Positions 13,001-13,972 of a DNA stretch of 13,972 nucleotides are shown here, one piece after another (the first letter of the stretch is position 1; the number at the start of each line of letters is the position of its first letter). The stretch covers positions 1 to 13,972 of the forward strand of contig JAHFBY010000008.1 in the NCBI GenBank assembly GCA_023249835.1, read 5' to 3'. Both the position numbers and the translations under genes were made by a program. The DNA comes from Elusimicrobiota bacterium. GTDB taxonomy: Bacteria > Elusimicrobiota > Elusimicrobia > 2-02-FULL-39-32. Below the pieces are notes generated by a model. That model was not told the DNA's origin, did not search any database, and worked only from the letters and a program-made list of their open reading frames with translations.

Positions 13001-13972
13001 ATGAGGCGGTCAAGCGCGCTCTGCGCTGTTGCGCTGTCATTGGGATTTTACACCGTTCCCCCCCCCTCCCTGGCCGCGCCCGACAACAGCGTTGAGAGCG
13101 TTGTGGTTTCAGAGTCAAGTTCCGGGGTTAGCGTTATCATTGAGTCCGCCGAACCTTTGAACTATTTTCCAACCGAAAATGTTTCGCCGCCCAGCATTGA
13201 CATTAATTTTCGAGAAAACGTGGTTTCTAGTCTTCCCCCGCTGGACGAGGTTAACAAAAATATTTTAGAAAACATTCGTTACGGTTACGCCCCAGACTCA
13301 AGCGCTTCCCGCATTAAGTTCATACGTTTGGAACTATCGCAAAAAGCAGATTACGACATTTCGCAAAAAGATTGGATCTTAACCATATCCATAAAACCGT
13401 ACGCGCCGAAACATGTTCCCACCGTAGAAATGCCGCAGAGCAGGGTCATGGAATATGGTTCGGCGGACGAATTTGAAGTGGCCAGCGTCGCGTTGCCGCC
13501 TAACCCCAAAATAAAGGACTTCGTGCATGTGGGTTTAACCAACAATAAGGGTTTAGAAATTGCCGAACTGGAATATAAACTTTCTCAAAAGAAGCACTTT
13601 GAAGCCAAGCGCAACTTTTTTCCCGCGGTTAGCGGCAAATATTCCGACACCGACGGAACGACTCAAACCAACCCGTCGGACGAACTCACCAAAGCCGACT
13701 TTCGCAAGAAAGAATACGGACTCGAGTTAGGACAGCCCATATACCAAAGCGGGCGGATCTACTATTTTGAAAAACAGTCCAAAGTTGAAGTGGACATTGC
13801 CCGGCTGCAGGTTGACAAACTCACGCTCGAAGCGACTTTTGACATTGTCAAAGCGTTATTAAACTTCTTGCAACACCAAGAGACTCTAAAGATCCGCCGC
13901 GCTTTCCTGCGCGACACAAAGCGGATCCTTGAATCCACAAAAAGAAAAATGGAAATTGGCCTTGCTTCCGAC
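13001..13972 (+). CDS. AMIN-like domain fused to TolC-type outer membrane protein (3' end beyond window)
   Basis: 324 codons are visible and the frame is open at the window edge. Residues 1-25 form a signal peptide (MRRSSALCAVALSLGF, cut after SLA). Residues about 30-133 fit the AMIN pattern: ESVVVSESSSGVSVIIES, a central PSIDINF strand, NILENIRYGY, RIKFIRLELS and WILTISIKP. AMIN domains bind peptidoglycan or localise envelope proteins such as AmiC and PilQ. From about residue 167 the outer-membrane efflux (TolC/OEP) pattern begins: NPKIKDF, helix IAELEYKLSQKKHFEAKRNFFP, strand, then LELGQPIYQSGR (241-252) and a long helix to the edge. TolC proteins form trimeric tunnels through the outer membrane. 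Family length (about 430-480) means roughly half or more of the channel lies outside the window. The start is supported by AGGGGAGG and the signal peptide. The transported substrate cannot be told from sequence. Confidence 0.88.
   Translation, partial: MRRSSALCAVALSLGFYTVPPPSLAAPDNSVESVVVSESSSGVSVIIESAEPLNYFPTENVSPPSIDINFRENVVSSLPPLDEVNKNILENIRYGYAPDSSASRIKFIRLELSQKADYDISQKDWILTISIKPYAPKHVPTVEMPQSRVMEYGSADEFEVASVALPPNPKIKDFVHVGLTNNKGLEIAELEYKLSQKKHFEAKRNFFPAVSGKYSDTDGTTQTNPSDELTKADFRKKEYGLELGQPIYQSGRIYYFEKQSKVEVDIARLQVDKLTLEATFDIVKALLNFLQHQETLKIRRAFLRDTKRILESTKRKMEIGLASD
13058..13066 (+). repeat. Run of nine C near the end of the signal peptide
   Basis: Nine consecutive C encode the PPP at residues 20-22 of the AMIN-TolC protein. 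Poly-C tracts near the start of surface-protein genes can slip and switch expression on and off in some bacteria. A change of one base here would truncate the protein just before its mature part. Confidence 0.6.

Overview
The window comes from an outer-membrane-bearing, uncultivated-looking bacterium with mid GC content. It holds one giant gene on the minus strand and a two-gene operon transcribed away from it, separated by a 291-base control region. No rRNA, tRNA, transposase or CRISPR array was seen. Very large secreted repeat proteins of this kind are known from Omnitrophota and related candidate phyla. That assignment is inference; nothing here is a taxonomic marker.

Positions 1-11400, minus strand: a single reading frame runs from an ATG at 11400 to the window edge with no stop, giving exactly 3800 codons and no C-terminus. 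I translated it line by line. It has an unusually long signal peptide (about 56 residues), a charged helical segment, about 24 YD-like units (residues about 181-1122), and then about 30 units of a second, longer design. The second design is marked by a QxYxIxNGQAKL box (residues about 1123-3800). Box spacings cluster at about 70, 82 and 95 residues, and residues 1843-2576 contain an alternating superrepeat of about 177 residues. Two related inserted domains, two related helical segments and one EF-hand-like loop interrupt the repeats. The protein is probably a secreted or surface fibre, shell or adhesin. Its function is unknown.

Positions 11401-11691: divergent control region. The minus strand has a near-consensus promoter (TTGACA, 17 bases, TATATT). 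It also has five 11-base phased repeats running into a second possible -10 box, which resembles an OmpR/PhoB-family operator. Small hairpins and an AAGGA ribosome site precede the giant gene. The plus strand has a weaker extended -10 promoter and a 28-base near-perfect palindrome that ends six bases before an ATG without a Shine-Dalgarno sequence.

Positions 11692-13972, plus strand: an exported protein with seven TPR-like repeats is followed one base after its stop by a protein with a signal peptide, an AMIN-like domain and the start of a TolC-type outer membrane channel, cut by the window edge. A run of nine C lies at the end of that signal peptide. Together the locus looks like a cell-envelope module: a giant exported repeat protein beside a periplasmic scaffold and an outer-membrane tunnel. 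That the operon exports or anchors the giant protein is a hypothesis only.
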